The notes under the pieces: generated by a model
The model's input: only the letters and a program-made list of their open reading frames with translations
What the model was told of the DNA's origin: nothing
The model's database searches: none
From: Actinomycetes bacterium
Lineage (GTDB): Bacteria > Actinomycetota > Acidimicrobiia > Acidimicrobiales > RAAP-2
Assembly: GCA_021818265.1 (NCBI GenBank)
Contig: JAKAEP010000001.1
Location: forward strand, 1-64,000
DNA: 64,000 bases
Direction: 5' to 3'
In this document: one piece after another, positions 1-6,996 of the stretch
Layout of the letters: the number at the start of each line of letters is the position of its first letter
How positions within the stretch are numbered: the first letter of the stretch is position 1
Made by a program: the position numbers and the translations under genes

Positions 1-257
1 GCGAGGGCGCCCGCGACGCCGGGGGCCCCGGCCCCGAGCAGCGCCGCGCCGCCGACGGCGGCCGCTCCGGCGCCGAGCAGGAACGTGCGCCGGCTGGTCG
101 CGCGCGCCGACGGCGCCGCTGCGTGGGCGGCCTCGGTCATGCGCTCCACGCCGGCCCACATCGCCGGCATCCCCACGTCGTGGTGGAGCGCGTCGAGGTC
201 CCTGGTCATGGCGAGCAGCTCGCGCTCGCTCCCGGTGAAGTGGTGGTCGGTGGTCAC
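1..257 (-). CDS. Tat-exported protein, probably ferritin-like (truncated by window edge)
   Basis: Only the first 85 codons are present; the 3' end lies outside the window. The GTG start at 257 overlaps the TGA of the upstream ferritin-like gene as GTGA, so the two are likely translationally coupled. The N-terminus is a long polar stretch followed near residue 55 by SRRTFLLG, a twin-arginine motif, and then an Ala/Gly-rich hydrophobic segment, as expected for export of a folded protein. By position in the same operon it is probably another ferritin-like protein. The folded domain is not in view, so that function is inference. Confidence 0.6.
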   Translation of the reverse strand, partial: MTTDHHFTGSERELLAMTRDLDALHHDVGMPAMWAGVERMTEAAHAAAPSARATSRRTFLLGAGAAAVGGAALLGAGAPGVAGAL

Positions 258-1111
258 TTGACGGCTCCTTGGCTAGCGGGGGCGGCACTGCGGGTCAGGT
301 AGAAGGGGTGGGGGAAGCCGACCTTGCCGGCCGCGGACGGCAGCTGGGCCGCCGTGCCGGGAGCGAGTGAGATCAGCTGGGGCGCGCCGGCGTCGAGGAG
401 GGCCTGGACGGCGAGCAGGACGGCCACGTGCTGGGCCTCGACGCCCATGATGCTCGCGAACAGCGCCCGATTGGAGGTCGAGGACGTGAGCGTCGTGTCC
501 TTGACGTAGGTCTCGGCCGCGATGTTCTCCAGCTCGATCGCGAGCCCGACCACGGCCGAGGTGCCGGCAGCGGCCGACGCGCCCGCCAGGCTCTTCACGG
601 CCTTGTCGACGACCGGAACGAAGGCGGGGTCGGGCTTGTCCTGGACCGGGGCGCGCAGGGCGCGCAGCGCCGCGTTGAAGGCGGCCGCGTGCTCGGCGTG
701 CTGGGCGCGCGTCGTGCGCACGAACTTCGCCACCACCGGGTTGGCCGAGGCGCCGCCGACGTAGTCCAGAGTCAGGGCGGTGGCGTAGGTCGAGACCGCG
801 AGGTTCTCGATCGAGGCTGCCGTCTGGAGGATCTGGGCGTCGCGGGACGAGGTCGCGAAGGCCGGTGAGGCGAGCGCGCCCACGAGCGCGAGCCCGCCCA
901 CGGCCCCGAGGGCGGTGGCGCCGAGGGCGCGGCCGAGGGTCTCGCGCTGGGCCTCGTGGAAGGCGCGACGCTCCGCCGGGTCCTCCTCGCTATCGACACG
1001 GGAGAGCTCGACCAGTTCGCCGAGGGCCTCACGGGTCGGTCGCAGGGCGTCGGCCTGTAGGTCCTGGGACTCGTCGAGCAGCTCGCTGAGCGCTCGGGGG
1101 TCTGGGGTCAT
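254..1111 (-). CDS. Exported ferritin-like domain protein
   Basis: This 285-residue protein has a charged N-terminal region of about 60 residues, a hydrophobic export segment at about 61-86 ending in SPAFA, and a four-helix ferritin-like domain. The helices carry IENLAVSTY, AQHAEHAAAF, IELENIAAETY and VEAQHVAVL, giving the Glu and Glu-x-x-His residues typical of the Ferritin_2 type family. The ATG at 1111 was chosen over upstream starts because GAGGAGG lies six bases before it. It is the first gene of an operon with the truncated Tat protein and is divergent from the sigma factor. A SigK-like promoter lies upstream (1146-1173). Metal binding or a stress-related role is plausible but unproven. 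Confidence 0.75.
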   Translation of the reverse strand: MTPDPRALSELLDESQDLQADALRPTREALGELVELSRVDSEEDPAERRAFHEAQRETLGRALGATALGAVGGLALVGALASPAFATSSRDAQILQTAASIENLAVSTYATALTLDYVGGASANPVVAKFVRTTRAQHAEHAAAFNAALRALRAPVQDKPDPAFVPVVDKAVKSLAGASAAAGTSAVVGLAIELENIAAETYVKDTTLTSSTSNRALFASIMGVEAQHVAVLLAVQALLDAGAPQLISLAPGTAAQLPSAAGKVGFPHPFYLTRSAAPASQGAVK

Positions 1112-1145
1112 GGGTTCCTCCTCGGGGGTGGGTAGGGTCGTCGGG

Positions 1146-1173
1146 TATTCGGAACGTCGCCGGGGCCGGATGA
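1146..1173 (-). promoter_or_regulatory. ECF (SigK-like) promoter of the ferritin-like operon
   Basis: Read on the minus strand this is TCATCC (1173-1168), a 16-base spacer, then CGAATA (1151-1146). It resembles the CCATCC/CGAATA motif I recall for mycobacterial SigK. It sits 35 bases upstream of the ATG at 1111, leaving a short leader that contains the Shine-Dalgarno sequence. Confidence 0.55.
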
Positions 1174-1185
1174 CGACGGCTTCTC

Positions 1186-1213
1186 CCATCCGTCCCGCGC
1201 GTGGCGACGAAGG
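1186..1213 (+). promoter_or_regulatory. ECF (SigK-like) autoregulatory promoter
   Basis: CCATCC (1186-1191), a 16-base spacer and CGAAGG (1208-1213) lie directly before the sigma-factor ATG at 1221. The -35 type element and spacer match the divergent promoter, suggesting that the sigma factor drives both directions. The predicted start would be almost leaderless. The last two bases of the -10 deviate, so this copy is weaker evidence. Confidence 0.5.
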
Positions 1214-1220
1214 AAGGTGC

Positions 1221-1796
1221 ATGGGGGAGTTCGCCGAGGCCAGTGACGCCCAGCTCGTCACCCACGTCGCCCGTTACAGCCAGGCCGCGCTCGCCGAGGT
1301 CTACCGGCGCCACGGCGGCGCCGTCTTCGGCCTGGCGAGTCGTGTCCTGAACAGCCGCACCGAGGCCGAGGACGTGACCCAAGAGGTGTTCCTCCGACTG
1401 TGGAACGCGCCGGAGCGCTTCGACCCGGCGCGCGGCTCGCTGCGGGCCTACCTCCTGACGATGGCCCACGGGCGGGCCGTCGACGCGGTGCGGTCCCTCT
1501 CGGCGTCGCGCCGGCGCGAGGCGGCCGACGCCACGCGCTCGTTCTCGCCCTCGCCCGACGTGGCCCAGCGCGCGTGGGACGCCGTGGTGAGCGAGCAGGT
1601 CGGCGCGGCGCTCGCCGCCCTGCCCGAGCCCGAACGACGGGCGATCGAGCTCGCCTACTTCGAGGGCCACACCTACGTCGAGGTGGCGCGCATCCTCGAC
1701 GAGCCCGAAGGGACGACCAAGAGCCGGATCCGCAGCGGGATGCGGCGCATGCGCGGCGAGCTCGAGCGCCGCGGCGTGCAAGGAGTTGAGCTATGA
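1221..1796 (+). CDS. ECF RNA polymerase sigma factor, SigK-like
   Basis: This 191-residue protein has region 2 at about 20-90 (LAEVYRRHGGAVFGLASRV, then EAEDVTQEVFLRLW) and region 4 at about 125-180 (LPEPERRAIELAYFEGHTY, then EGTTKSRI as the recognition helix). The length is right for an ECF sigma factor. The ATG at 1221 follows GAAGGAAGG. The stop overlaps the anti-sigma ATG as ATGA, the usual sigma/anti-sigma arrangement. The RskA-type partner points to the SigK group. The likely targets are its own operon and the divergent exported ferritin-like genes. Confidence 0.9.
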   Translation: MGEFAEASDAQLVTHVARYSQAALAEVYRRHGGAVFGLASRVLNSRTEAEDVTQEVFLRLWNAPERFDPARGSLRAYLLTMAHGRAVDAVRSLSASRRREAADATRSFSPSPDVAQRAWDAVVSEQVGAALAALPEPERRAIELAYFEGHTYVEVARILDEPEGTTKSRIRSGMRRMRGELERRGVQGVEL

Positions 1797-2542
1797 ACCA
1801 CGACGAGGCCCACGACCTGCTGGCCCCGCTCAGCCTCGACGCCCTCGATCCCGACGTGCGCGGCGAGGTCGAGGCGCACGTCGCCGCCTGCGCGGCGTGC
1901 CAGAGCGAGCTCGACGACCTGCGCGAGGTGGCGACGGCGCTCGGGACGACGGGCCTGGCCGCGCCGGACGGGCTCTGGGAGCGCATCGCCGCGAGGCTCG
2001 ACGAGCGACCCGTCCCGATCGCGCCGCCGCCATTGGTCTTCGCGAGCGACGGGCCACCGGCCCGCGCCCGCGCCCTCGCGCGCGCCCGGCGGGCCCTCGC
2101 GGCCGTGTCGCTCGTGGCGGCGGCGGCGGTCGTCGCCCTGGCGGTCGGCCTCGCCCACGAGAGCGCGCGGGCCGGGTCGCTCGCGAGCGCGCTGGCGAGC
2201 GCGCGCCGCGGGGCCGTCGCGAGCGCCCTGGCGACGCCCGGCCACCGGGTGGTGACCCTCACCTCGACGAGCGGCGAGCGGCTCGCGACCTTCGTCGTGC
2301 TGCCCGACGGCCACGGCTACCTCGTGCGCGACGCCCTCGCCCCGCTCGGCCCGGGTCACACGTACCAGCTCTGGGGGATCGTCGCCGGCCGTCCGGTCTC
2401 GATCGGAGTGATGGGCCGCGCGCCGCGCGCCGTCGCCTTCACCCTGGCCGACGTCACCCCGAGCGCCCTCGGGATCACCGTCGAGCCCCGGGGCGGGTCC
2501 CTCACCCCGGCGCCGACGATGGTCGCCTCGGGGGCCGTCTAG
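1793..2542 (+). CDS. Membrane anti-sigma factor, RskA-like
   Basis: This 249-residue protein begins with a zinc-finger-type anti-sigma domain (HVAACAAC near residues 28-35). A single transmembrane helix follows at about 97-120, and then an extracytoplasmic anti-sigma-K domain (GHRVVTLTSTSGERLATF, GHTYQLWGIV). It should bind and silence the sigma factor encoded just upstream until a signal outside the membrane triggers release, as in the RskA family. Its start overlaps the sigma-factor stop by four bases. Its own TAG shares a CTAG with the convergent ClC gene. Confidence 0.88.
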   Translation: MNHDEAHDLLAPLSLDALDPDVRGEVEAHVAACAACQSELDDLREVATALGTTGLAAPDGLWERIAARLDERPVPIAPPPLVFASDGPPARARALARARRALAAVSLVAAAAVVALAVGLAHESARAGSLASALASARRGAVASALATPGHRVVTLTSTSGERLATFVVLPDGHGYLVRDALAPLGPGHTYQLWGIVAGRPVSIGVMGRAPRAVAFTLADVTPSALGITVEPRGGSLTPAPTMVASGAV

Positions 2543-4599
2543 GGCCGCGCGATCGACTCGAGCTCGGCGAGGTCGCTCGGCGCGCCGAGCGCGCTGAGTC
2601 GGTCCCCGGCCTCGATCAAGGTGTCGCCGGTGGGGATGAGGACCTGGCGGGCCCGCTCGATCGCGGTGACGAGGGTCCCGTGGGGCAGGCCGGCCTCGCG
2701 CAGGCTCCGTCCGCACAGGGGGGAGTCCCCGCCGACGACGATGTCGGCGGTTCCCGCGTCGAGGCCGACGCGGCTCGCCCGGTTGAGGACGTCGCGCAGG
2801 GCGAAGCGGTACGCGGCGACGAGGTCGGACACCGAGATGGTGCCCACGACCCTGCGGTCGTCGTCGACGACGGCGAGCCAGCTGACGTCCCAGGCGGTGA
2901 GCGACTCGAGGACGACCCCGAGGTGGCGGTTGCGCAGCACGGGCGGGTGCGTCGTGTCGACCGAGCCGCTGGTGGCGACGGGCGCCCCCTCGTCGGCCGC
3001 CTCGAGCGCCGCGAGGTCCGTGCGGCCCACGTAGCGCCCGTCGTCGTCGACCACGGGCGCCTCGCGCACGCCGCGCTCGGTGAGCAGGCGGCGCGCGGCC
3101 GCGACGTCCAGGCGGTCGCCGACGACGCAGCGCGGCGGGCGGGCCGCCCGAGTGAGGTCGAGCGACTCGAGCAGGGGCATCCCGCTCACCAGGCGGTGGG
3201 CCGGAGCGTCGGCGCGGGTGCGCAGCTGGCTGCGGTAGATCGTGTCGTCGCTGCGGCGCACGATGAGCGTCGCGAGACCGACGGCGAGCATGGCCGGCAC
3301 CACCAGCGAGAGCGACCCGGTCATCTCGGCCACCATGAGCATCACCGCGAGCGGGGCGCGCGAGATCGAGCCGAAGCACGACATCATCCCCACGATGATG
3401 AAGGGCGTGGCGCTCGGGCCCAGCCCGTGGGCGATCGGCTCGAAGAGCCGCCAGAGCGCCGCCCCGGTGAAGCCGCCGATGACCATCCCGGGCCCGAAGA
3501 TGCCCCCGGACCCGCCCGAGCCGATCGAGAAGCCGGTGGCCACGATCCGCGCGAGCGGGGTCAGCACGACGATCCACAGCGGGATCGCGAGGAGCCGGTG
3601 GCCGAAGATCTGCTGGATGAAGCCGTAGCCCGTGCCCAGGACCTCGGGCATCGCGAGTCCCATCAGCCCCACGAGCGCGCCCCCGACGACCGGGCGGACC
3701 CAGCGGGGCAGGCGGGTGCGAGCGAAGGCGCCCGCGATGCCGTAGAAGCCCTTGGCGTAGGCCAGCCCGACGACCCCGGCGATGAGCCCGAGCACCGCGA
3801 ACCAGACGAGCTGGAGCGCGTCGTGGAGGTGGTAGTGGTTCTGGTAGCCGAAGAGCGGGCCGAACCCCTCGACGCTGCCCCACAGGGCGTAGCCCACGAT
3901 CGAGGCGATGAACGACGGCAGCAGGGCCTCGACCTCGAAGTCGTCGCGGTAGAGGATCTCGGTCGCGAGCACGGCGCCCGCGAGGGGTGCCCCGAAGATG
4001 GCGCCGATGCCCGAGCCGATGCCGCTCGCGACCGAGAGGCGCGCGTCGGTGGGCGAGAGGTCGAAGACCCGCGCCAGCAGCGAGCCAAAGCCGGCCGAGA
4101 TCTGGCCCGTGGGGCCCTCGCGGCCGCCCGACCCGCCCGAGCCGATCGTGAAGGCCGAGGCGACGATCTTCACCACGACGGTGCGCACCCGGATGCCCCG
4201 CGGGTTGTGGTGCACCGCGGCGATCGCCGCGTCGGTGCCGTGCCCCTCGGCGTCGGGCGCGATGGTGAACACCAGCACCGAGGCGACGAGCGCGCCGCCC
4301 GCGGCCACCAGGGGGAGAGCCCAGGGACGGGTGAAGTGCGTCCAGGGCAGCAGGTTGCCCTCCCCGCGCGGGCTGCCCGGCTGGTAGCCGCCGAGGTCGA
4401 CGATCAAGAAGTGGGTCGCGAGCTTCAGGCACTCGTAGAAGACGACGGCGCCCAGCCCCGAGATGACCCCGATGAGGGTCCCCAGGACCAGCCACTTCTT
4501 GGTGTAGGTGGCCCCGGCCAGCCACCGGGTGACCGACGTGCGCAGCCACTGGCTGGAGCGGCGCCGCAGCGCGTCGAGCGCCTCCGCGCGCTCCCTCAC
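2539..4599 (-). CDS. ClC-family chloride channel/transporter with CBS pair and TrkA-C domain
   Basis: This 686-residue membrane protein has ClC anion-pathway motifs: GSGGSGGREGPTG near 150-165, including the gating Glu of GREGP, and GSGGSGGIFGPGM further on. About ten hydrophobic segments span residues 35-420. Two CBS domains follow (about 455-580, for example RHLGVVLESLTAWDVSWLAV), then a TrkA-C/RCK-C domain (DSPLCGRSLREAGLPHG). The GTG at 4599 overlaps the MarR stop as GTGA, so upstream starts inside marR are rejected. Whether it is a channel or an H+/Cl- antiporter cannot be read from the sequence. Co-transcription with MarR suggests regulator-linked control. Confidence 0.9.
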   Translation of the reverse strand: MRERAEALDALRRRSSQWLRTSVTRWLAGATYTKKWLVLGTLIGVISGLGAVVFYECLKLATHFLIVDLGGYQPGSPRGEGNLLPWTHFTRPWALPLVAAGGALVASVLVFTIAPDAEGHGTDAAIAAVHHNPRGIRVRTVVVKIVASAFTIGSGGSGGREGPTGQISAGFGSLLARVFDLSPTDARLSVASGIGSGIGAIFGAPLAGAVLATEILYRDDFEVEALLPSFIASIVGYALWGSVEGFGPLFGYQNHYHLHDALQLVWFAVLGLIAGVVGLAYAKGFYGIAGAFARTRLPRWVRPVVGGALVGLMGLAMPEVLGTGYGFIQQIFGHRLLAIPLWIVVLTPLARIVATGFSIGSGGSGGIFGPGMVIGGFTGAALWRLFEPIAHGLGPSATPFIIVGMMSCFGSISRAPLAVMLMVAEMTGSLSLVVPAMLAVGLATLIVRRSDDTIYRSQLRTRADAPAHRLVSGMPLLESLDLTRAARPPRCVVGDRLDVAAARRLLTERGVREAPVVDDDGRYVGRTDLAALEAADEGAPVATSGSVDTTHPPVLRNRHLGVVLESLTAWDVSWLAVVDDDRRVVGTISVSDLVAAYRFALRDVLNRASRVGLDAGTADIVVGGDSPLCGRSLREAGLPHGTLVTAIERARQVLIPTGDTLIEAGDRLSALGAPSDLAELESIARP

Positions 4600-5078
4600 A
4601 GATCCCACCCGGTCGACCAGGACTGCTCGGGGACCTCGCCCGCGGCGTCGCGCAGCAGGCCGAGCGCGCGCACGAGCTCCCCGCGCGAGCTCGGGGGCAC
4701 CGAGCGCAGGAGCTCGGTGATCTCGCGGCGACGGCGCTCGGAGACCTCGTCGACGAGGCTCCTCCCCCGGGCGCTCAGGTCGACGCGAACGCTGCGCCGG
4801 TCGCCGCGCTCGTGGGTCCGGGTGATGAGGCGCTTTCGCACCAGTCGGTCGCACATGCGCGTCGCGGTGGCCGGCGTGACGTCGAGGTGGCCGGCGAGGC
4901 CGGCCACGTTCTGGGGACCGCGCGAGGCCAGCACGACCAGGGCCCGGTACTGGGGGAGGGTCACCTCGTCGGCCACCGCGGCGAGCGAGCGGGCCGCGAC
5001 CGCCACCAGCACGCGGCTCGCCGAGAGGACGGCGTCGACCACGTCGTCGCGCGTGGCCGGGGGGACCCTTTGATTCAC
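4596..5078 (-). CDS. MarR-family transcriptional regulator
   Basis: This 160-residue protein has the MarR winged helix: LPQYRALVVLASRG, then VAGLAGHLDVTPATATRMCD as the recognition region, and the wing ERGDRRSVRVDLSARG. It is the first gene of a two-gene operon with the ClC channel, sharing GTGA at the junction. The GTG start at 5078 has AATGAT and a six-base spacer upstream, a near match to the leaderless pattern in this window. A CATTGC/GCAATG inverted repeat just upstream (5087-5107) is a candidate binding site. The ligand is unknown. Confidence 0.85.
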   Translation of the reverse strand: MNQRVPPATRDDVVDAVLSASRVLVAVAARSLAAVADEVTLPQYRALVVLASRGPQNVAGLAGHLDVTPATATRMCDRLVRKRLITRTHERGDRRSVRVDLSARGRSLVDEVSERRRREITELLRSVPPSSRGELVRALGLLRDAAGEVPEQSWSTGWDL

Positions 5079-5086
5079 CCTCTAAT

Positions 5087-5107
5087 CATTGCACAGTGAA
5101 CGCAATG
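5087..5107. promoter_or_regulatory. Inverted repeat upstream of marR, candidate operator
   Basis: CATTGC and GCAATG form perfect 6-base arms separated by nine bases, between the marR start (5078) and the end of hisA (5114). TTGC/GCAA half-sites are common in MarR-family operators. A weak hisA terminator is an alternative reading. Confidence 0.4.
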
Positions 5108-5113
5108 GGCGGC

Positions 5114-5800
5114 TCAGCCCCCCTCGAGCCCCAGGCGCGCGAGCAGGCCCATCCCCATGACCGCCCCCTCGCAGCCCACCGCCTCGAGGGCCGCGAGGTC
5201 GCGGTCGTCGCGCACCCCGCCCGCCGCCACGACCGCCAGCCCGCTCGCGCACACCCGCTCGTAGAGGTCGAGGTCCGGCCCGCCGAGCGTGCCGTCGCGC
5301 TCGATCGCGGTGACGTGCAGCCGGCTCACCCCGGCCTCGACGCAGGCGGCGAGGGCCTGGTCGAGCCCGAGTCCGCTCGCGGTCCACCCCCGCAGGGCCA
5401 GGCGGCCGTCGCGCACGTCGAGCGCGGCGACCAGCCGGTCGCCCAGCGCGCCGACGAACTCCGCCAGGGCCCCGGGCCCGGCCCACAGCGCCGTGCCGAC
5501 GACGACGCGCGCCGCCCCGGCGGCGAGGGCGGCCCGGGCCGCCGACACCGAGCGCAGCCCGCCCGACACCTGCACGGCGACGGCCCCGGCGGCCCGCACG
5601 CCGAGGGCGACGACCTCGGGGCGCAGACGACCGTCCCGGGCCCCCTCGAGGTCGACGAGGTGGATCATCGCCGGGCCGGTGGCGGCCACGCGGGCGACGA
5701 ACGGCTCGAGGGGGAGCCGGAAGAGGACGCGGTCGTAGTCGCCGCGCTCGAGGCGCACCGCGTCGGTGCCGAGGACGTCGACGGCCGGGAGGAGTTGCAT
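5114..5800 (-). CDS. hisA: Phosphoribosylformimino-AICAR-phosphate isomerase (HisA, possibly PriA-like)
   Basis: This 228-residue TIM barrel catalyses the Amadori rearrangement of ProFAR to PRFAR, the fourth step of histidine synthesis. The first catalytic Asp is in LLPAVDV at the N-terminus and the second in AALDV near residue 128. The phosphate-binding segments VQVSGGLRS and VVAAGGVRD are present. In many actinobacteria this enzyme also does the TrpF reaction (PriA); I cannot decide that here. It is divergent from the regulator-hisG operon across only 30 bases. The ATG at 5800 lacks a Shine-Dalgarno; TATGCT at 5817-5812 could give a nearly leaderless transcript. Confidence 0.88.
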   Translation of the reverse strand: MQLLPAVDVLGTDAVRLERGDYDRVLFRLPLEPFVARVAATGPAMIHLVDLEGARDGRLRPEVVALGVRAAGAVAVQVSGGLRSVSAARAALAAGAARVVVGTALWAGPGALAEFVGALGDRLVAALDVRDGRLALRGWTASGLGLDQALAACVEAGVSRLHVTAIERDGTLGGPDLDLYERVCASGLAVVAAGGVRDDRDLAALEAVGCEGAVMGMGLLARLGLEGG

Positions 5801-5830
5801 AGCAGCGAAGTAGCATATTAGCATGGTGTG
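5800..5830. promoter_or_regulatory. Divergent hisA/his-operon control region with TAGCA repeats
   Basis: This 30-base gap contains three TAGCA copies, at 5800-5804, 5811-5815 and 5819-5823; the last two form TAGCAT-AT-TAGCAT. TAGCAT (5819-5824) lies six bases before the ATG at 5831 as a leaderless -10, and TATGCT faces hisA. A repressor bound here could block both directions. Confidence 0.5.
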
Positions 5831-6142
5831 ATGACCAGTGGAAAAGTCCTCCCCGCCGGGGCGACGCCCGAGACGACGCACCGCTTCGACGACCTCGTCG
5901 AGGCCTTCAGCCGGCTCCGTGACCCGGCGACCGTCGCGGCGTTCCTGCGCGACCTGTGCACGATGACCGAGCTCGACGCGATGGGCCAGCGGCTCCAGGT
6001 GGCGCGCCTGGTGGATGAGGGCGTGCCCTACCAGGAGATCAGCCGGCGCACCGGCGCCTCGACGGCGACGGTGACCCGCGTCGCCCAGTGGCTGCACCAC
6101 GGCGAGGGCGGCTACCGGGCCGTGTTGAAGGCGCGCCGGTGA
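5831..6142 (+). CDS. TrpR/YerC-YecD family regulator, likely histidine-operon repressor
   Basis: This 103-residue protein is of the small helical TrpR-like YerC/YecD type. It shows LRDPATVAAFLRDLCTMTEL, then the helix-turn-helix VARLVDEGVPYQEISRRTG followed by ASTATVTRVAQWL. Related proteins in Gram-positive bacteria have been predicted to repress histidine genes (HisR). Here it is the first gene of the his operon and overlaps hisG by GTGA, which supports that role. The ATG at 5831 was preferred over the GTG at 5828 because TAGCAT lies six bases upstream. Histidine as co-repressor is inference. Confidence 0.8.
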   Translation: MTSGKVLPAGATPETTHRFDDLVEAFSRLRDPATVAAFLRDLCTMTELDAMGQRLQVARLVDEGVPYQEISRRTGASTATVTRVAQWLHHGEGGYRAVLKARR

Positions 6143-6996
6143 GCCGGCGTCTGACCCTGGCCCTGCCCTCGAAGGGGCGCCTGCGCGAGCCGTCGTGGGC
6201 CCTCCTCGAGGCGAGCGGCGTGGCCCCCCAGGAGCCGGGTGAGAGGGTGCTGCAGTCGCACTGTCGCAACGCGGCGATCGACCTGCTCTTCGTGCGGGCC
6301 GACGACGTGCCCGAGTACGTCCAAGACGGCGTCGTCGACTGCGGCATCACCGGCCTCGACCTGGTGGCCGAGCGCCAGTCGAACGTGGAGGTCCTCTTGC
6401 GCCTGGGCTTCGGCACCTGCTCTCTGCAGGCCGCCGTGCCCGACGGCGACCCGGCGCGGTCCCTCGCGGACCTGGAGGGCCGGCGCGTCGCCACCACGCA
6501 CCCCCACCTGGCCGCCAAGGGCCTCGCCGAGGGCGGGGTGGCGGCGGAGGTCGTCACGGTGGCCGGGGCGGTCGAGATCTCGCCGCGGCTCGGGCTCGCC
6601 GACGCGATCGTCGACCTGGTCTCGACGGGCTCGACGCTGCGCACGAACGGCCTGCGCTCGATCGGGGTCCTCTTCGAGTCCGAGGCGGTGCTCGTCGGGC
6701 GCCCCACCGACGCCGACAGCGAGGCGCGCCGGACGCTTACGACCGTGCTCGGCTCGGTGGTGGCGGCGCGGGCCAACCGCTACCTGCTGTGCAACGTCGC
6801 GCGCGACCGGCTCGACGAGGTGACGGCGATTCTTCCCACGCGCGGCTCGCCCACGGTGATGGACCTCGCGAGCTCGGGGCTGGTGGCGGTGCACGCCCTG
6901 GTGCCCGCGGCCGACATCTGGTCGCTCCTGCCGCGGCTCGAGGCGGCCGGGGCCAGCTCGATCCTCACCCTGCCCGTGGAGAGGATGGTGCCGTGA
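6139..6996 (+). CDS. hisG: ATP phosphoribosyltransferase, long form
   Basis: This 285-residue enzyme makes phosphoribosyl-ATP from ATP and PRPP, the committed and usually feedback-inhibited step of histidine synthesis. It shows ALPSKGRL at the N-terminus, GITGLDLV and the PRPP loop DLVSTGSTLRTNGL near 155-170. The C-terminal ~75 residues (VARDRLDEVTAILPTRGSP onward) form the ACT-like regulatory domain of the long HisG form, so no HisZ partner is needed. The GTG start overlaps the regulator stop (GTGA), and its own stop overlaps hisD the same way. Confidence 0.93.
   Translation: MSRRLTLALPSKGRLREPSWALLEASGVAPQEPGERVLQSHCRNAAIDLLFVRADDVPEYVQDGVVDCGITGLDLVAERQSNVEVLLRLGFGTCSLQAAVPDGDPARSLADLEGRRVATTHPHLAAKGLAEGGVAAEVVTVAGAVEISPRLGLADAIVDLVSTGSTLRTNGLRSIGVLFESEAVLVGRPTDADSEARRTLTTVLGSVVAARANRYLLCNVARDRLDEVTAILPTRGSPTVMDLASSGLVAVHALVPAADIWSLLPRLEAAGASSILTLPVERMVP

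Noticed and set aside
1786..5073. A plus-strand open frame of over 1000 codons across the anti-sigma, ClC and MarR genes
   Set aside because: Composition is Arg/Gly/Ala/Asp-rich with no motifs, and it lies antisense to clear ClC and MarR genes. Long shadow frames are expected at this GC content.
5800..5830. A classical TrpR operator in the hisA gap
   Set aside because: The CTAG-centred TrpR consensus is not present; the repeats are TAGCA-type and point to a different member of the family.
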